From Kangiella sp. HZ709 (lineage in GTDB: Bacteria; Pseudomonadota; Gammaproteobacteria; Enterobacterales; Kangiellaceae): 64,000 nucleotides of DNA. The position numbers and the translations under genes are program-made. The notes under the pieces were generated by a model, which saw only the letters and a list, made by a program, of their open reading frames with translations, had not been told where the DNA came from and did not search any database. The stretch is taken from positions 186,001 through 250,000 of the forward strand of contig NZ_WKJC01000002.1 of assembly GCF_009674675.1 (NCBI RefSeq), given 5' to 3'. This document shows positions 38,001-46,614 of this stretch, in pieces; positions within the stretch are counted from its first letter, which is position 1; every line of letters begins with the position of its first letter.

Positions 38001-39365
38001 TTAGTTTGTTCTATTTTCAGATTCAGCTTTTTCAGCAGCAACTTCTGCCTCAATTTGTTCTGCATCTTTACGTAGTTCTTCTCTTATTCTTTGCTTTTCT
38101 CTAATAAATCCAATCCATGAAATTGCTTGCTTTTTAGTCTTGTCAAAGTTTTTAGCACTATTCATTGCGGCGATAGCAGCATCTTCTTGACCTAAGTAAA
38201 AGTGAGCAGCGCCCTTTTGTAGGCGTGAATATCCAGCTTCAACAGATTTCATTTTCCCTTTATTAATTGCTTTCGCAAAATTATCAATAGCTTGATTATA
38301 TTTCTCTTGCTCGAAATACATATTACCGATTCTATAGAAATATTCCCCCGAACTATCAGCATTAGCAACCTTTGTATAAGCACTAATTGCTTTATTTCTA
38401 TCTTTTGCCTGTTCCCAATATCTAGCAACTAGCTTTAAATTTTCCAATGATTGGCTGACAACACCTTTTTTGATTCCATCTTCCAACCTAAGAGCGGCCG
38501 TTAACGGAGCACCAGTATTTGCATGTAAAGATGCTAAATTCTTATATTCAGACTCCTTTTCCCAAATACCTTTTTTGTATGCCAACTCATTTACGGCAAG
38601 TGCAGAAGCTGTATCGCCTCTTTGATAATGAATTGAGAATAATTGCTCCCAATATTTTTTTTCTTGAGGCCAAAAATTGATCATTTCACTTAATACTTTC
38701 GCACTACCATCTAGATCACTTAAAGAAAAGTGTAAACCAAATAACATTTTATATAATGGCTCTTTGTCTTTCTTTGTGGTGGTTCCCTTTAACGCAATAT
38801 AAGCTGGACAAACAGCATTTTTATATTGCTTGTCCTGATAATATAGCTGTGCCAATGTCTTATAATCTGATACAGGAGGTTTAATCACTTGCGCAAAGTA
38901 ATCATTCATCCATTTAATAGCATTTTTGATATCCTTTTTAGCAAGGTATGCGTAAGCAACTTGCTTTTTCATTGCTAGCAATGCTTGAACTGGTAAAGCA
39001 TCGAGATCAATTACTTTTTTCGCATTATTAACGGCACCATTGAAGTTACCAACCTCATATTCCATACGTGCAAAATACTGATAAACAACTGATAGTGGAT
39101 AGCCGTCAGTTGTTGAGTCTTTTACTTCTGTTAACAATTGTTTAGCTAAGACTTTATTACCATCAGCCATAGCCTGATTTGCTTCCTGCATTTTTTTATA
39201 CAATGACTCAGATGAGAAACCTTTAATTTTCTTTTTAGGATACTCTCCGCTCTCTTTAGCTAGAGGTCTACACGAGTTTGTATACTTAGTACTGAATAAT
39301 GCATTTGCATCACTTACAACTGTAATGCTAGATATTAAAAGTACGCTTTTTAAAAAAATCTTCAT
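38001..39365 (-). CDS. Periplasmic TPR protein of the TonB system (TtpC-like role)
   Basis: This 454-residue protein has a signal peptide (about residues 1-22, ending DANA) and many tetratricopeptide repeats from about residue 50 to 420, for example YFYRIGNMYFEQEKYNQAIDNF split as a typical TPR pair. The tail is Glu/Ala-rich and charged. In TonB2 systems of Vibrio and Shewanella a TPR protein is encoded with tonB2-exbB2-exbD2 and a DUF3450 protein and takes part in energy transfer. It is 11 bp downstream of tonB and last before the terminator. A direct contact role is inferred from position. Confidence 0.82.
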   Translation of the reverse strand: MKIFLKSVLLISSITVVSDANALFSTKYTNSCRPLAKESGEYPKKKIKGFSSESLYKKMQEANQAMADGNKVLAKQLLTEVKDSTTDGYPLSVVYQYFARMEYEVGNFNGAVNNAKKVIDLDALPVQALLAMKKQVAYAYLAKKDIKNAIKWMNDYFAQVIKPPVSDYKTLAQLYYQDKQYKNAVCPAYIALKGTTTKKDKEPLYKMLFGLHFSLSDLDGSAKVLSEMINFWPQEKKYWEQLFSIHYQRGDTASALAVNELAYKKGIWEKESEYKNLASLHANTGAPLTAALRLEDGIKKGVVSQSLENLKLVARYWEQAKDRNKAISAYTKVANADSSGEYFYRIGNMYFEQEKYNQAIDNFAKAINKGKMKSVEAGYSRLQKGAAHFYLGQEDAAIAAMNSAKNFDKTKKQAISWIGFIREKQRIREELRKDAEQIEAEVAAEKAESENRTN

Positions 39366-39376
39366 AACTCACATAC

Positions 39377-40009
39377 CTAGTTCTTATTAAGCTCAAAAAC
39401 CAACTTATATCTCATATTTGTTTGAGCAACAGGTTGGCCATTGTATTGCTTAGGTTTAAATTTCCAGCGTCTAATAGCCCTTCTCGCTTCTTTTTCAAAT
39501 ACTCTTCGTGGCTTAGCATTTAAAACTTTAATATTTGAAGGGCTGCCATCAGGTTCGATCGTAAAACTAAACTCTACCCAGCCTTCAATTCCTTTAACTG
39601 CAGCTTCTTGTGGATATGTTGCAGGGAATGTAGCCAAAGGTATTGCATCACCATCACCAAAACCTGCAAAGTCAGCTTGTGCGGCGCCTAAAGCACCAGA
39701 GTATAAACCTTCACCTTCAAAGGTAGCATCTAAGTTTTCAATTTCAATGTTCACAATTGCAGTGATCACTTTATTTTTTTCTTGAGCTTGCTGTTGAGGC
39801 GGAGGCGGTTCTTTGGGCGGCGGTGGTTTCTTAGGAACTCGACGTTCTTTACGCTGAACTTCTTTCTCCTCTTCAATAAAGCCTAAATCTATCACTGTGT
39901 TTTCGCGCTCTGAAGCGCCTTCACCCGTGCCGATCAGACTATTCATCAGTAAAAACAAACCAACGACTATACCAAAAGAAATTAATGCACTTAATGCTAA
40001 TCTGCCCAT
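39377..40009 (-). CDS. tonB: TonB-family energy transducer
   Basis: This 210-residue protein has an N-terminal membrane anchor (about residues 4-25), a Pro/Lys-rich spacer with KKPPPPKEPPPPQQQ, and a C-terminal TonB domain (about residues 115-205) with the typical EGWVEFSFTIEPDGSP, a later conserved RAIRRWKFKP, and the final MRYKLVFEL strand. TonB couples the proton-driven ExbB/ExbD motor to outer-membrane receptors. The spacer is short, as in TonB2 types. It starts one base after the exbD stop. Confidence 0.93.
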   Translation of the reverse strand: MGRLALSALISFGIVVGLFLLMNSLIGTGEGASERENTVIDLGFIEEEKEVQRKERRVPKKPPPPKEPPPPQQQAQEKNKVITAIVNIEIENLDATFEGEGLYSGALGAAQADFAGFGDGDAIPLATFPATYPQEAAVKGIEGWVEFSFTIEPDGSPSNIKVLNAKPRRVFEKEARRAIRRWKFKPKQYNGQPVAQTNMRYKLVFELNKN

Positions 40010-40010
40010 T

Positions 40011-40412
40011 CTATTTCTCCGAATCTATGGCGTTACAAACTTCTGCGCCAGTTTTTCTAGCTTGGTCCAATACATCTAAGACCACACCGGCACGAGCATC
40101 TTGATCTGCCTGAATTACAACAGAGCCTTCAGGGTTTTCTACTCGCAATGAATTAAGCTTTGCTTTAATTTCTGAAGGCTGAACTTCTGTTTTATCCATA
40201 TGAATACGACTTTTATCGTCAATTGCGATAAACACATATGCATTCTTACATGGACCTGCAGTAGTACCTGATGTTTTATTAACATCGACACCAGCTTGTT
40301 TAACAAATACGGTAGTCACAATGAAGAAAATCAACATAATGAATACAATATCTAACATTGGTGTCATGTCGATATCGACATCTTCTTGTTTCTTTTTAGT
40401 ATTAATTGCCAT
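40011..40412 (-). CDS. exbD: ExbD/TolR-family proton channel subunit
   Basis: This 133-residue protein has a short cytoplasmic N-terminus, one membrane helix with the essential Asp in MTPMLDIVFIMLIFF (Asp21), and a periplasmic domain ending in the conserved VVIQADQDARAGVVLDVLDQ region. It should form the proton path with the ExbB proteins. It lies between the second exbB and tonB genes, all within 20 bp of each other. Confidence 0.94.
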   Translation of the reverse strand: MAINTKKKQEDVDIDMTPMLDIVFIMLIFFIVTTVFVKQAGVDVNKTSGTTAGPCKNAYVFIAIDDKSRIHMDKTEVQPSEIKAKLNSLRVENPEGSVVIQADQDARAGVVLDVLDQARKTGAEVCNAIDSEK

Positions 40413-40430
40413 TCAATCTAACCTAAAATT

Positions 40431-40943
40431 TTAATGGTGCGGAAGGCTATCAGCGAACTGATGTGACTTCACAAATGCCGCTTGCTCTAGTCTGTTACTA
40501 ACAAACAAACCAGAAAGCGCTGCAACCATGCCTGCCATAGTAGGAATTGTTGCTTTAAAAATGCCTGCCGCCATTTGTCTTGCACTACCAGAACCTTGAC
40601 CAGACATACTATCAAATACGTCGATCATACCCGTAACCGTTCCTGCTAATCCTAATAAAGGACACACCGCGATAAGTGTTTTGATAAACAGAAGATTTTG
40701 ATTCAATGCCAACTTAGCATCGGAAATCCAGTAATCCCTGATTCTATGAGCCTTCCAAGACATAGTGTCTTCTCTTGCGTCCCACTCAGCAATTTTCATT
40801 CTTGCCTGCTTAGGAAACTCGCCATAGATAAACCAAATTCTTTCTACGATAAACATCCACATTAGGAACAGAACACCAGCGATAAACCAAAGGAGATTTC
40901 CCCCTTTGGCTATAAAATCTAAAATGGTGTAAATAATTTCCAT
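40431..40943 (-). CDS. exbB: Short MotA/TolQ/ExbB proton channel protein
   Basis: This 170-residue protein has a membrane helix near residues 12-32 and two more near 85-105 and 125-150. Family motifs are present: CPLLGLAGTVTGMIDVFDSM and FKATIPTMAGMVAALSGL. It is the smaller of two ExbB-like proteins in the operon and resembles the ExbB2 of TonB2 systems. It is 11 bp downstream of the larger one and 18 bp before exbD. Confidence 0.92.
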   Translation of the reverse strand: MEIIYTILDFIAKGGNLLWFIAGVLFLMWMFIVERIWFIYGEFPKQARMKIAEWDAREDTMSWKAHRIRDYWISDAKLALNQNLLFIKTLIAVCPLLGLAGTVTGMIDVFDSMSGQGSGSARQMAAGIFKATIPTMAGMVAALSGLFVSNRLEQAAFVKSHQFADSLPHH

Positions 40944-40954
40944 CAGTGATTACC

Positions 40955-42301
40955 TTAAGAGTTATTCTCTTCGTGTTGAGCCATTAAGCCAGTGCTTTGC
41001 TCTTCCAAAGTATGAATGATGTTTTTACTCTTACCAGCAACAACCGCGTGTAATAAAGTCAAAGGGATTGCACAAATAAGACCCCAAACCGTAGTCACCA
41101 ACGCTTTAGAAATACCATCTGCCATAATACGAGGGTCGCCAGTTCCGTGTAGAGTAATCGATTGGAATACATCAATCATACCGGTTACTGTACCTAATAG
41201 ACCCAACAGAGGACCTACTGCCGCTATAACTTTGATCAAGTTAATACCGCGTTCTATTTTTGGGGTTTCTTTTAGAACCGCTTCATCTAGCTTTAACTCT
41301 AAGTTTTCAGTATCTTCATTCTTATTTGCTAAATAAACTTTCATGATACGGCCAAGAGGATTATTTTTAGGCGTAGAATTTTTCTTTTGACTACTAATCG
41401 CCGGACCAGTAACGAAATATAGCGATACAAAGCTAAATAACCAAATCAATAAACCAATCACTAACAATACCGCAACAGCAATACCAGCAGCGCCCATATA
41501 TTTAACAGTCGTTAAACGCTCAAGCAATCCAACTTTAAGCTTTTGAATTCTTAAAATACCACCTTTTGACGGGTCAACATACAAACTGCCATAACCACCA
41601 GCAGAAGCACCGCTATAATTAGAAATAGTATCTAAAACTTTAGCCCCTGGTTGTACCTGTAAATGGCTAATTTTACCGTTTTCATAATCTAAGTATTCAC
41701 CACCTGATAGAAGGTTAAATGCACCGATACGAGTTACAGTTTCAGACTCTGTTAAACCTTCTTTAGAAACTACGTCAGTAGTAAAAGAAGTGGTTTTACC
41801 TTGTTCTGTCATTTCTTGCAGTAATAATACATAAAACTCGCGTAACTCTTGCATGCTAGGTGTTCCAGCATCATTCAAGTTAGATAGCAATACATCACGG
41901 CCAGGATATTGGGCTGAAATAATTGAAGCGCCCATGTCGCCTTGAATACCATTTGCCGCTTGACGAACAACACCAAACAATTCACCTAAGTTTCCTTGTT
42001 TTGCACGCAACTCTGTTTCTAACTCTGTTAATTGCAATTCATTTGCTTGGAACTGAGCTTGTAAATTGTTAGCTGTTGTTTCGGCTTGTGCTAATTTGGC
42101 ACGTGCATCGCGAAGTTTACGCTCTTGAGTAGCTTTGTTTGCACGAAACTCCGACTCACGCTGCGCATTGACTTGTTGCTGTAACTGCTCTTGATTACGA
42201 ACTTCACGTAACAAATCATCTAACGTGGTTGCCGCTTTAGTATTGAAATTAGCTGATAAACCTACAATTGCAGCTAAGGATAAAGTTATTATTTTTTTCA
42301 T
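40955..42301 (-). CDS. Large MotA/TolQ/ExbB protein with periplasmic coiled-coil region
   Basis: This 448-residue protein has a signal peptide (about residues 1-24), a coiled-coil region rich in Gln and Glu (about residues 25-115), a globular periplasmic region, and then the ExbB channel part. Membrane helices lie near residues 268-298, 355-378 and 400-425, with the conserved AAVGPLLGLLGTVTGMIDVF. This extended ExbB is known as part of TonB2-type operons with DUF3450. It overlaps the upstream gene by four bases. Confidence 0.9.
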   Translation of the reverse strand: MKKIITLSLAAIVGLSANFNTKAATTLDDLLREVRNQEQLQQQVNAQRESEFRANKATQERKLRDARAKLAQAETTANNLQAQFQANELQLTELETELRAKQGNLGELFGVVRQAANGIQGDMGASIISAQYPGRDVLLSNLNDAGTPSMQELREFYVLLLQEMTEQGKTTSFTTDVVSKEGLTESETVTRIGAFNLLSGGEYLDYENGKISHLQVQPGAKVLDTISNYSGASAGGYGSLYVDPSKGGILRIQKLKVGLLERLTTVKYMGAAGIAVAVLLVIGLLIWLFSFVSLYFVTGPAISSQKKNSTPKNNPLGRIMKVYLANKNEDTENLELKLDEAVLKETPKIERGINLIKVIAAVGPLLGLLGTVTGMIDVFQSITLHGTGDPRIMADGISKALVTTVWGLICAIPLTLLHAVVAGKSKNIIHTLEEQSTGLMAQHEENNS

Positions 42302-43080
42302 TGTGCTGCCTCCGCTACGCGAACAGGAATTTTGAACATTTCTACTGGAACAATACCATCAGCCATTTTCATGGCTTCGCTGACTTCATCAATGTACTCA
42401 ACTGGTAACTCTGCCCACTGTTTGTCAGCTTTATTCCAATAACGACCGCTCTTACGATCTTTACTTAAATAAATATATGCTGTACGACCAACGCGTAAAA
42501 AGTCAACTTCAAGTGTCTGTCCGTCACGGTCTATAGAACCAGACGTAGATTGCATGACGTTACCGTAACCCATCTCGATTTGATAAGCCTCGAGAATTTT
42601 ACGATATTTCTCGGATACAGATATATCCGCGTTATCCATCATCTTATTAAGGTCAGCAACACGCTGAGTTCTTCTATCTAAGTTGAATGGGATATCTAAC
42701 TCAACGAACTGCTCAAGGGTTTTAATCATTTCATCCATTAAAGGCAGCACGCCTTTTTCTGTTTCATCAATAGACTCCATTTCAGAGCCCATATTGGATA
42801 TTGACTCTTCCTGGCTTCTAACTTGACGTCTAAGCTGAGTATTGAATGTTTCTAAGCTATCAACACGGCTTAAGGTATTACGATACTCAAAAGCTGCGTC
42901 TGCGGCTTGTTCAGCAAGCTTATCAATTTTAGATTGAGAACTTGCAGAAGCTTTATCTATTCTTTTCTCTACAGTTACTGAAGACTCAAATGGCCCAGCA
43001 AAAGCAGCACCTCCCACAAAGGCACTGGTAATAACGGCCAATGCAGTTTTTTTCAATATTAATGTTTTTTTCATATACAT
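42298..43080 (-). CDS. DUF3450 periplasmic protein of the TonB system
   Basis: This protein of about 260 residues has a signal peptide (ending near GAAFAGPFE) and a predicted coiled coil (about residues 40-105). The family region has ALLEQFVELDIPF-like text, here MIKTLEQFVELDIPFNLDR, and YRKILEAYQIEMGYG. DUF3450 proteins are almost always encoded with exbB/exbD/tonB sets in marine gammaproteobacteria; their job is not settled. A longer frame begins with TTG at 43086; I chose the ATG at 43080, and the ATG at 43074 is equally possible. It is the first gene of the ton operon. Confidence 0.88.
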   Translation of the reverse strand: MYMKKTLILKKTALAVITSAFVGGAAFAGPFESSVTVEKRIDKASASSQSKIDKLAEQAADAAFEYRNTLSRVDSLETFNTQLRRQVRSQEESISNMGSEMESIDETEKGVLPLMDEMIKTLEQFVELDIPFNLDRRTQRVADLNKMMDNADISVSEKYRKILEAYQIEMGYGNVMQSTSGSIDRDGQTLEVDFLRVGRTAYIYLSKDRKSGRYWNKADKQWAELPVEYIDEVSEAMKMADGIVPVEMFKIPVRVAEAAQ

Positions 43081-43112
43081 ACCCAAATTTCAACTTAGAA
43101 ATCTATTGTTAT

Positions 43113-43130
43113 CAATCGTATTAACGATTG
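43113..43130. promoter_or_regulatory. 7-bp inverted repeat in the ton operon leader
   Basis: CAATCGT and ACGATTG are separated by 4 bp, about 35 bp before the first gene and downstream of the predicted promoter. It can form an RNA hairpin in the leader or serve as an operator; neither is proven. Confidence 0.35.
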
Positions 43131-43139
43131 GTTTATAAA

Positions 43140-43160
43140 AAGGGGTTAAAACTATCCCTT
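43140..43160 (-). terminator. Weak hairpin with T-run between the barrel gene and ton operon
   Basis: On the minus strand AAGGG and a following CCCCTTTTT form a 5-6 bp stem with T-run. It is 200 bp past the barrel gene stop but about 60 bp downstream of the predicted ton promoter, so it might act in the ton leader as well. Confidence 0.3.
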
Positions 43161-43220
43161 CTTTACAAAATTCTTTTTAAAATGCCTTAGTTTGGTCATT
43201 CTGAAAATGCGAAGAGACCA

Positions 43221-43249
43221 ACTATAAAGTCAAAGCCAAAGGCGGTCAA
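43221..43249 (-). promoter_or_regulatory. Predicted sigma70 promoter of the ton operon
   Basis: On the minus strand TTGACC (43244-43249) and TATAGT (43221-43226) are separated by 17 bp. This gives a leader of about 130 nt before the DUF3450 gene. Confidence 0.7.
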
Positions 43250-43357
43250 CACAGTAATCCGGCTAATTTGCGATTATTTAACGATATATTTCATAAAATA
43301 TTCACATTGGAGTGTCTTCAGCAAATATAAATCATTAGGTGCTCAAATATTAAGCAG

Positions 43358-44578
43358 CTAGAAGTTAATGCTTCCGCTGACTTTAATAAATTTAGGAGTA
43401 TCAAAGCTAAATGGCTTCAAACCGTTAATGTTTGAATTAACCGAATCTGAATAAGCCTCTGATTTACCCAGTAAATTCATTAAGTCAACTCTAATAATCA
43501 CTCCTACCTGATTCCAACTAGTTTGATATTGCAAACCGATATCTAATGTAGTGCTGTTCAACTGAGCAAAGTCTTGTCTATCTTCTTGTAAAAGAAAACC
43601 ATCAAACCGCCCCTCTTGGCGCTCGATATTAGCTCCTAACACCCAGCTATCAGAAAGATTATAGTTACCCGTCAAAGATAGCTCTTGCGATAAAAATCGA
43701 CTATCGGAAGGACTAAACTCATTTGCAACATTGGATTCGATATCAGCTAAACCGCTTCGTCCTTGTTTATTAGCAGCATTCGCCGTCATGCTGAAATTAT
43801 TCGTGAACTTCCTAGAAACTTTAATTTCAATAGCTGATATATCATTTAAAAAGTTACTATTAGAAAAGTCATTATTAAAAGGCGCAAAATTAACGGTTTC
43901 AACTTTATTAGTCTGATTGAAATGAAATTGGTAATTCAAATTATGCAATGAGCTTGGTGATTGAATGCCTGTAGCGTCAAGCAAATTATTTTCAGACTTT
44001 AAATAAGAAATACTCACAGCCCAGCGTTCATTAATTGATTGCTCAAACTCCATACTGAAATTCTCTTGAGCTAAACTCGAAAACCCTGCTGGATGAGCAT
44101 CAAAACTAATGGATATGGGCACCTTTCTATTGCCATAGTTAACAAAAAATTTAGATGTTTGCTCTGGAGAAACTAAACTAGCTCCCAAGCCCCAGTTAGC
44201 GTTGCTAGTAGCTCGATCTATTGGGTTAGTAACCGCCGTATCAAAATTAAAATCATTAGTAGGTATATTAAATCGATTTAAATCGAATGACACCATCCAT
44301 TGGCCGCTATCTTTCTCAGTACTAGAAGTTAATGCTTCATAACTATTGAGGTTTTGTGACACTTCTTGCTCGATGAAAAGTGTAGGGGATTCATCAATCA
44401 TTGATAGTTGCTGATGACCTTGCAAAACACCTTTTCCAGACAAAGAGTCAAACTGTTGATACACAGCTTTAGTGGATGGCTTTTCAGTACTTTTATCAAG
44501 ACCAATAGAGGGAACAGTAATAACCAAGGTCAATACTGACAAAAGCAATAATGTTTGTTTCAATTTCCCACGTTTCAC
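43358..44578 (-). CDS. Putative outer-membrane beta-barrel protein, TonB-receptor-like C-terminus
   Basis: This 406-residue exported protein has a signal peptide (KRGK then a hydrophobic stretch to about residue 26) and an alternating hydrophobic/polar pattern typical of barrel strands. It ends in Phe (IKVSGSINF), the usual outer-membrane targeting signal. The end region VDLMNLLGKSEAYS resembles the last strands of TonB-dependent receptors, but no plug domain is evident and it is far shorter than a normal receptor. Its start is GTG with no good ribosome site; an in-frame short ORF with a strong site lies 9 bp upstream. It is adjacent to the ton operon on the same strand, suggesting a client or accessory role, but this is inference. 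Confidence 0.65.
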   Translation of the reverse strand: MKRGKLKQTLLLLSVLTLVITVPSIGLDKSTEKPSTKAVYQQFDSLSGKGVLQGHQQLSMIDESPTLFIEQEVSQNLNSYEALTSSTEKDSGQWMVSFDLNRFNIPTNDFNFDTAVTNPIDRATSNANWGLGASLVSPEQTSKFFVNYGNRKVPISISFDAHPAGFSSLAQENFSMEFEQSINERWAVSISYLKSENNLLDATGIQSPSSLHNLNYQFHFNQTNKVETVNFAPFNNDFSNSNFLNDISAIEIKVSRKFTNNFSMTANAANKQGRSGLADIESNVANEFSPSDSRFLSQELSLTGNYNLSDSWVLGANIERQEGRFDGFLLQEDRQDFAQLNSTTLDIGLQYQTSWNQVGVIIRVDLMNLLGKSEAYSDSVNSNINGLKPFSFDTPKFIKVSGSINF

Positions 44579-44587
44579 AATCAGAAT

Positions 44588-44614
44588 TTAAACCTTATCT
44601 TTAGCTATGTTCAT
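44588..44614 (-). CDS. Eight-codon leader ORF before the barrel gene
   Basis: ATG at 44614 opens an 8-codon frame (MNIAKDKV, stop TAA at 44588-44590) with a strong AGGA ribosome site six bases before it. It is in frame with the barrel gene GTG at 44578, separated by the stop and three sense codons. It may serve as a translation-coupling leader, or the stop may be a nonsense change at codon 9 of a once longer gene. Confidence 0.35.
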   Translation of the reverse strand: MNIAKDKV

Positions 44615-44958
44615 TAAATTTCCTTTTCTAATCTAGCAGTGTCCTTTCTAAAAAAGACTGCGGGTTAACCGCATAGTAACGAAAACTTTAATCCATATGT
44701 TATTACAACATATTCGCAAAACATTACTAGGCATAATTTAGTATAGGTAATTAGCTACCCGCTTTCAACTTGAACAGGCGGCTTTTATCCTTATATGACA
44801 AGTGTTTACCGATTATTTACAATCCTTATAAATGTCACTCTTAAGATAATTATCAAATATCCTTTAAATTTTACTAAAACTCGAAAATTAAGCTCGATCC
44901 TAGGTGTTCTAGCCGAATCTTGTTATGATAAGCCATTGAGTATTAAAGCAAAAACAAC
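44615..44958. other. Divergent intergenic region, barrel gene and sapA
   Basis: About 344 bp without a gene. A TATGAT at about 44924 is a possible -10 for sapA, but no good -35 is seen. The ribosome site of the leader ORF is at its left edge. No repeat, RNA gene or terminator was recognised. Confidence 0.5.
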
Positions 44959-46614
44959 ATGAGCTTTGTATCAGAGAAGAAGTCCTCGCATACAAAATTA
45001 CTATTACTGAGCTTTTTGGCCTGTTTAATTGGTTGTCAGCCAAGCATTTCCGTCGATAGTAAGACAGGTTCTAACCTCCTTGTGTACTGCTCTGAAGGCA
45101 GCCCTGTATCCCTTAATCCGCAAACTAATACTTCCGGAACTACAGTAGATGCGACCGCTCCAACGCTATTCAATCAGTTATTAGACTATATTCCTGGGAC
45201 TACTGAATTGAGACCCAGCATAGCCACTGAATGGTCCATTAATGAAAAAGGGACGATTTACCGCTTTACTCTTAGAGATGATATTGCCTTTCATTCTAAT
45301 GAGCACTTTTCGCCTAGCCGTCATTTAAATGCAGACGATGTAATCTTTAGTTATAACCGGCAAAGACTCGCCAACCACCCTCTGCATAACCTTAATGGCA
45401 ATAGTTACCCTTATTTTAATGGCCAAGGCTTAGCAAAGCTTATTAAGCGAATAGAAAAGACAGGCCAATATCAGGTTGAAATAGAACTAACGCGGCCAGA
45501 AAGTCCTTTTTTGTCAATTCTAGCAACCCCATTTCTACCAATTCAATCAAAAGAATATGCAGACACTTTGATGAAAAAAAACCAATTAGAGCTTTATGAT
45601 AAAAATCCGATTGGTACAGGCCCTTTTCAATATCTGGCATATGAAGCAGATTCCTACTTACGATTTAAGCGTTTTGATAAACACTTTGCTTTCCAAAGCA
45701 GCGTTGAGCATTTGGTTTACTCGATCACTCCTGATCCAGCCATGCGCTTCGCCCGATTTTCTGCAGGAGAGTGCGACATTATGCGCTATCCTCTTCCAGT
45801 ACATAACAAATTAGCGGCGCAAGATAACACTATCGAAACCATTCAAACGCCGGCGCTAAATGTTGCTTACTGGGGGTTTAATACTCAAAAACCGCCGCTT
45901 AATGAGCCTAAAGTACGCCAAGCACTTAATTTCGCAGTTAATCGTAAAGCGATTGCTCGTGCAGTCTACGATAATCAAGCAATTTTAGCGGAAGGTCCTT
46001 TGGGTCCCAGCTCTTGGGCTTATGCAATAAGCCAAGACAAAATTATTTATAACCCTGAAAAAGCAAGACAGCTTTTACAAGAGGCTGGATACGGCGAGGG
46101 CTTTAACTTAGATATTTGGGCCATGCCGGTACAGCGAGCATATAACCCCAACGCCCGCAAAATGGCAGAAATGATCCAGCAGGATTTACTAGAAATTGGA
46201 ATAACGTCTAATATCGTGAGCTACCAATGGGGTACTTTTTTAAACCGAGTCGCCGCAGGACAACATCAAACCGTATTATTGGGCTGGAGTGCTGATAACG
46301 CCGATCCCGACAATTTTTTAACACCTTTGCTGAGCTGCGCCGCCAGCAATAATGGCAGTAACTATTCCCGCTGGTGTCACACAGAATTCGATAATATTAT
46401 TTTAAAGGCGAGACAAGAAAGCGATATTGAAAAGCGCAAGCTCTATTACCAACAAGCGCAAAAAATTCTACACTTTGAAAAACCTTGGTTACCGATTGCG
46501 CATACACCCAATAACCTTTTAATTAAAAACACTGTCAAAGATGTTAATTTATCACCACTAGGGACTATTAATTTTGAAGGGGTAACAATTATTAGCAAAG
46601 AGGACGCGTTTTAG
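44959..46614 (+). CDS. sapA: SapA-type peptide ABC transporter substrate-binding lipoprotein
   Basis: This 551-residue SBP_bac_5 protein has a signal peptide with lipobox LIGC (Cys26). The segment GSPVSLNPQTNTSGTTVDAT is typical of SapA. The family core LRDDIAFHSN and later WGFNTQKPPLNEPKVRQALN are present. SapA binds peptides (including antimicrobial peptides in some pathogens) or haem; in E. coli SapBCDF without SapA exports putrescine. It begins a five-gene operon; the next gene starts with GTG overlapping its stop (TAGTG). Length matches E. coli SapA (547). Confidence 0.92.
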   Translation: MSFVSEKKSSHTKLLLLSFLACLIGCQPSISVDSKTGSNLLVYCSEGSPVSLNPQTNTSGTTVDATAPTLFNQLLDYIPGTTELRPSIATEWSINEKGTIYRFTLRDDIAFHSNEHFSPSRHLNADDVIFSYNRQRLANHPLHNLNGNSYPYFNGQGLAKLIKRIEKTGQYQVEIELTRPESPFLSILATPFLPIQSKEYADTLMKKNQLELYDKNPIGTGPFQYLAYEADSYLRFKRFDKHFAFQSSVEHLVYSITPDPAMRFARFSAGECDIMRYPLPVHNKLAAQDNTIETIQTPALNVAYWGFNTQKPPLNEPKVRQALNFAVNRKAIARAVYDNQAILAEGPLGPSSWAYAISQDKIIYNPEKARQLLQEAGYGEGFNLDIWAMPVQRAYNPNARKMAEMIQQDLLEIGITSNIVSYQWGTFLNRVAAGQHQTVLLGWSADNADPDNFLTPLLSCAASNNGSNYSRWCHTEFDNIILKARQESDIEKRKLYYQQAQKILHFEKPWLPIAHTPNNLLIKNTVKDVNLSPLGTINFEGVTIISKEDAF

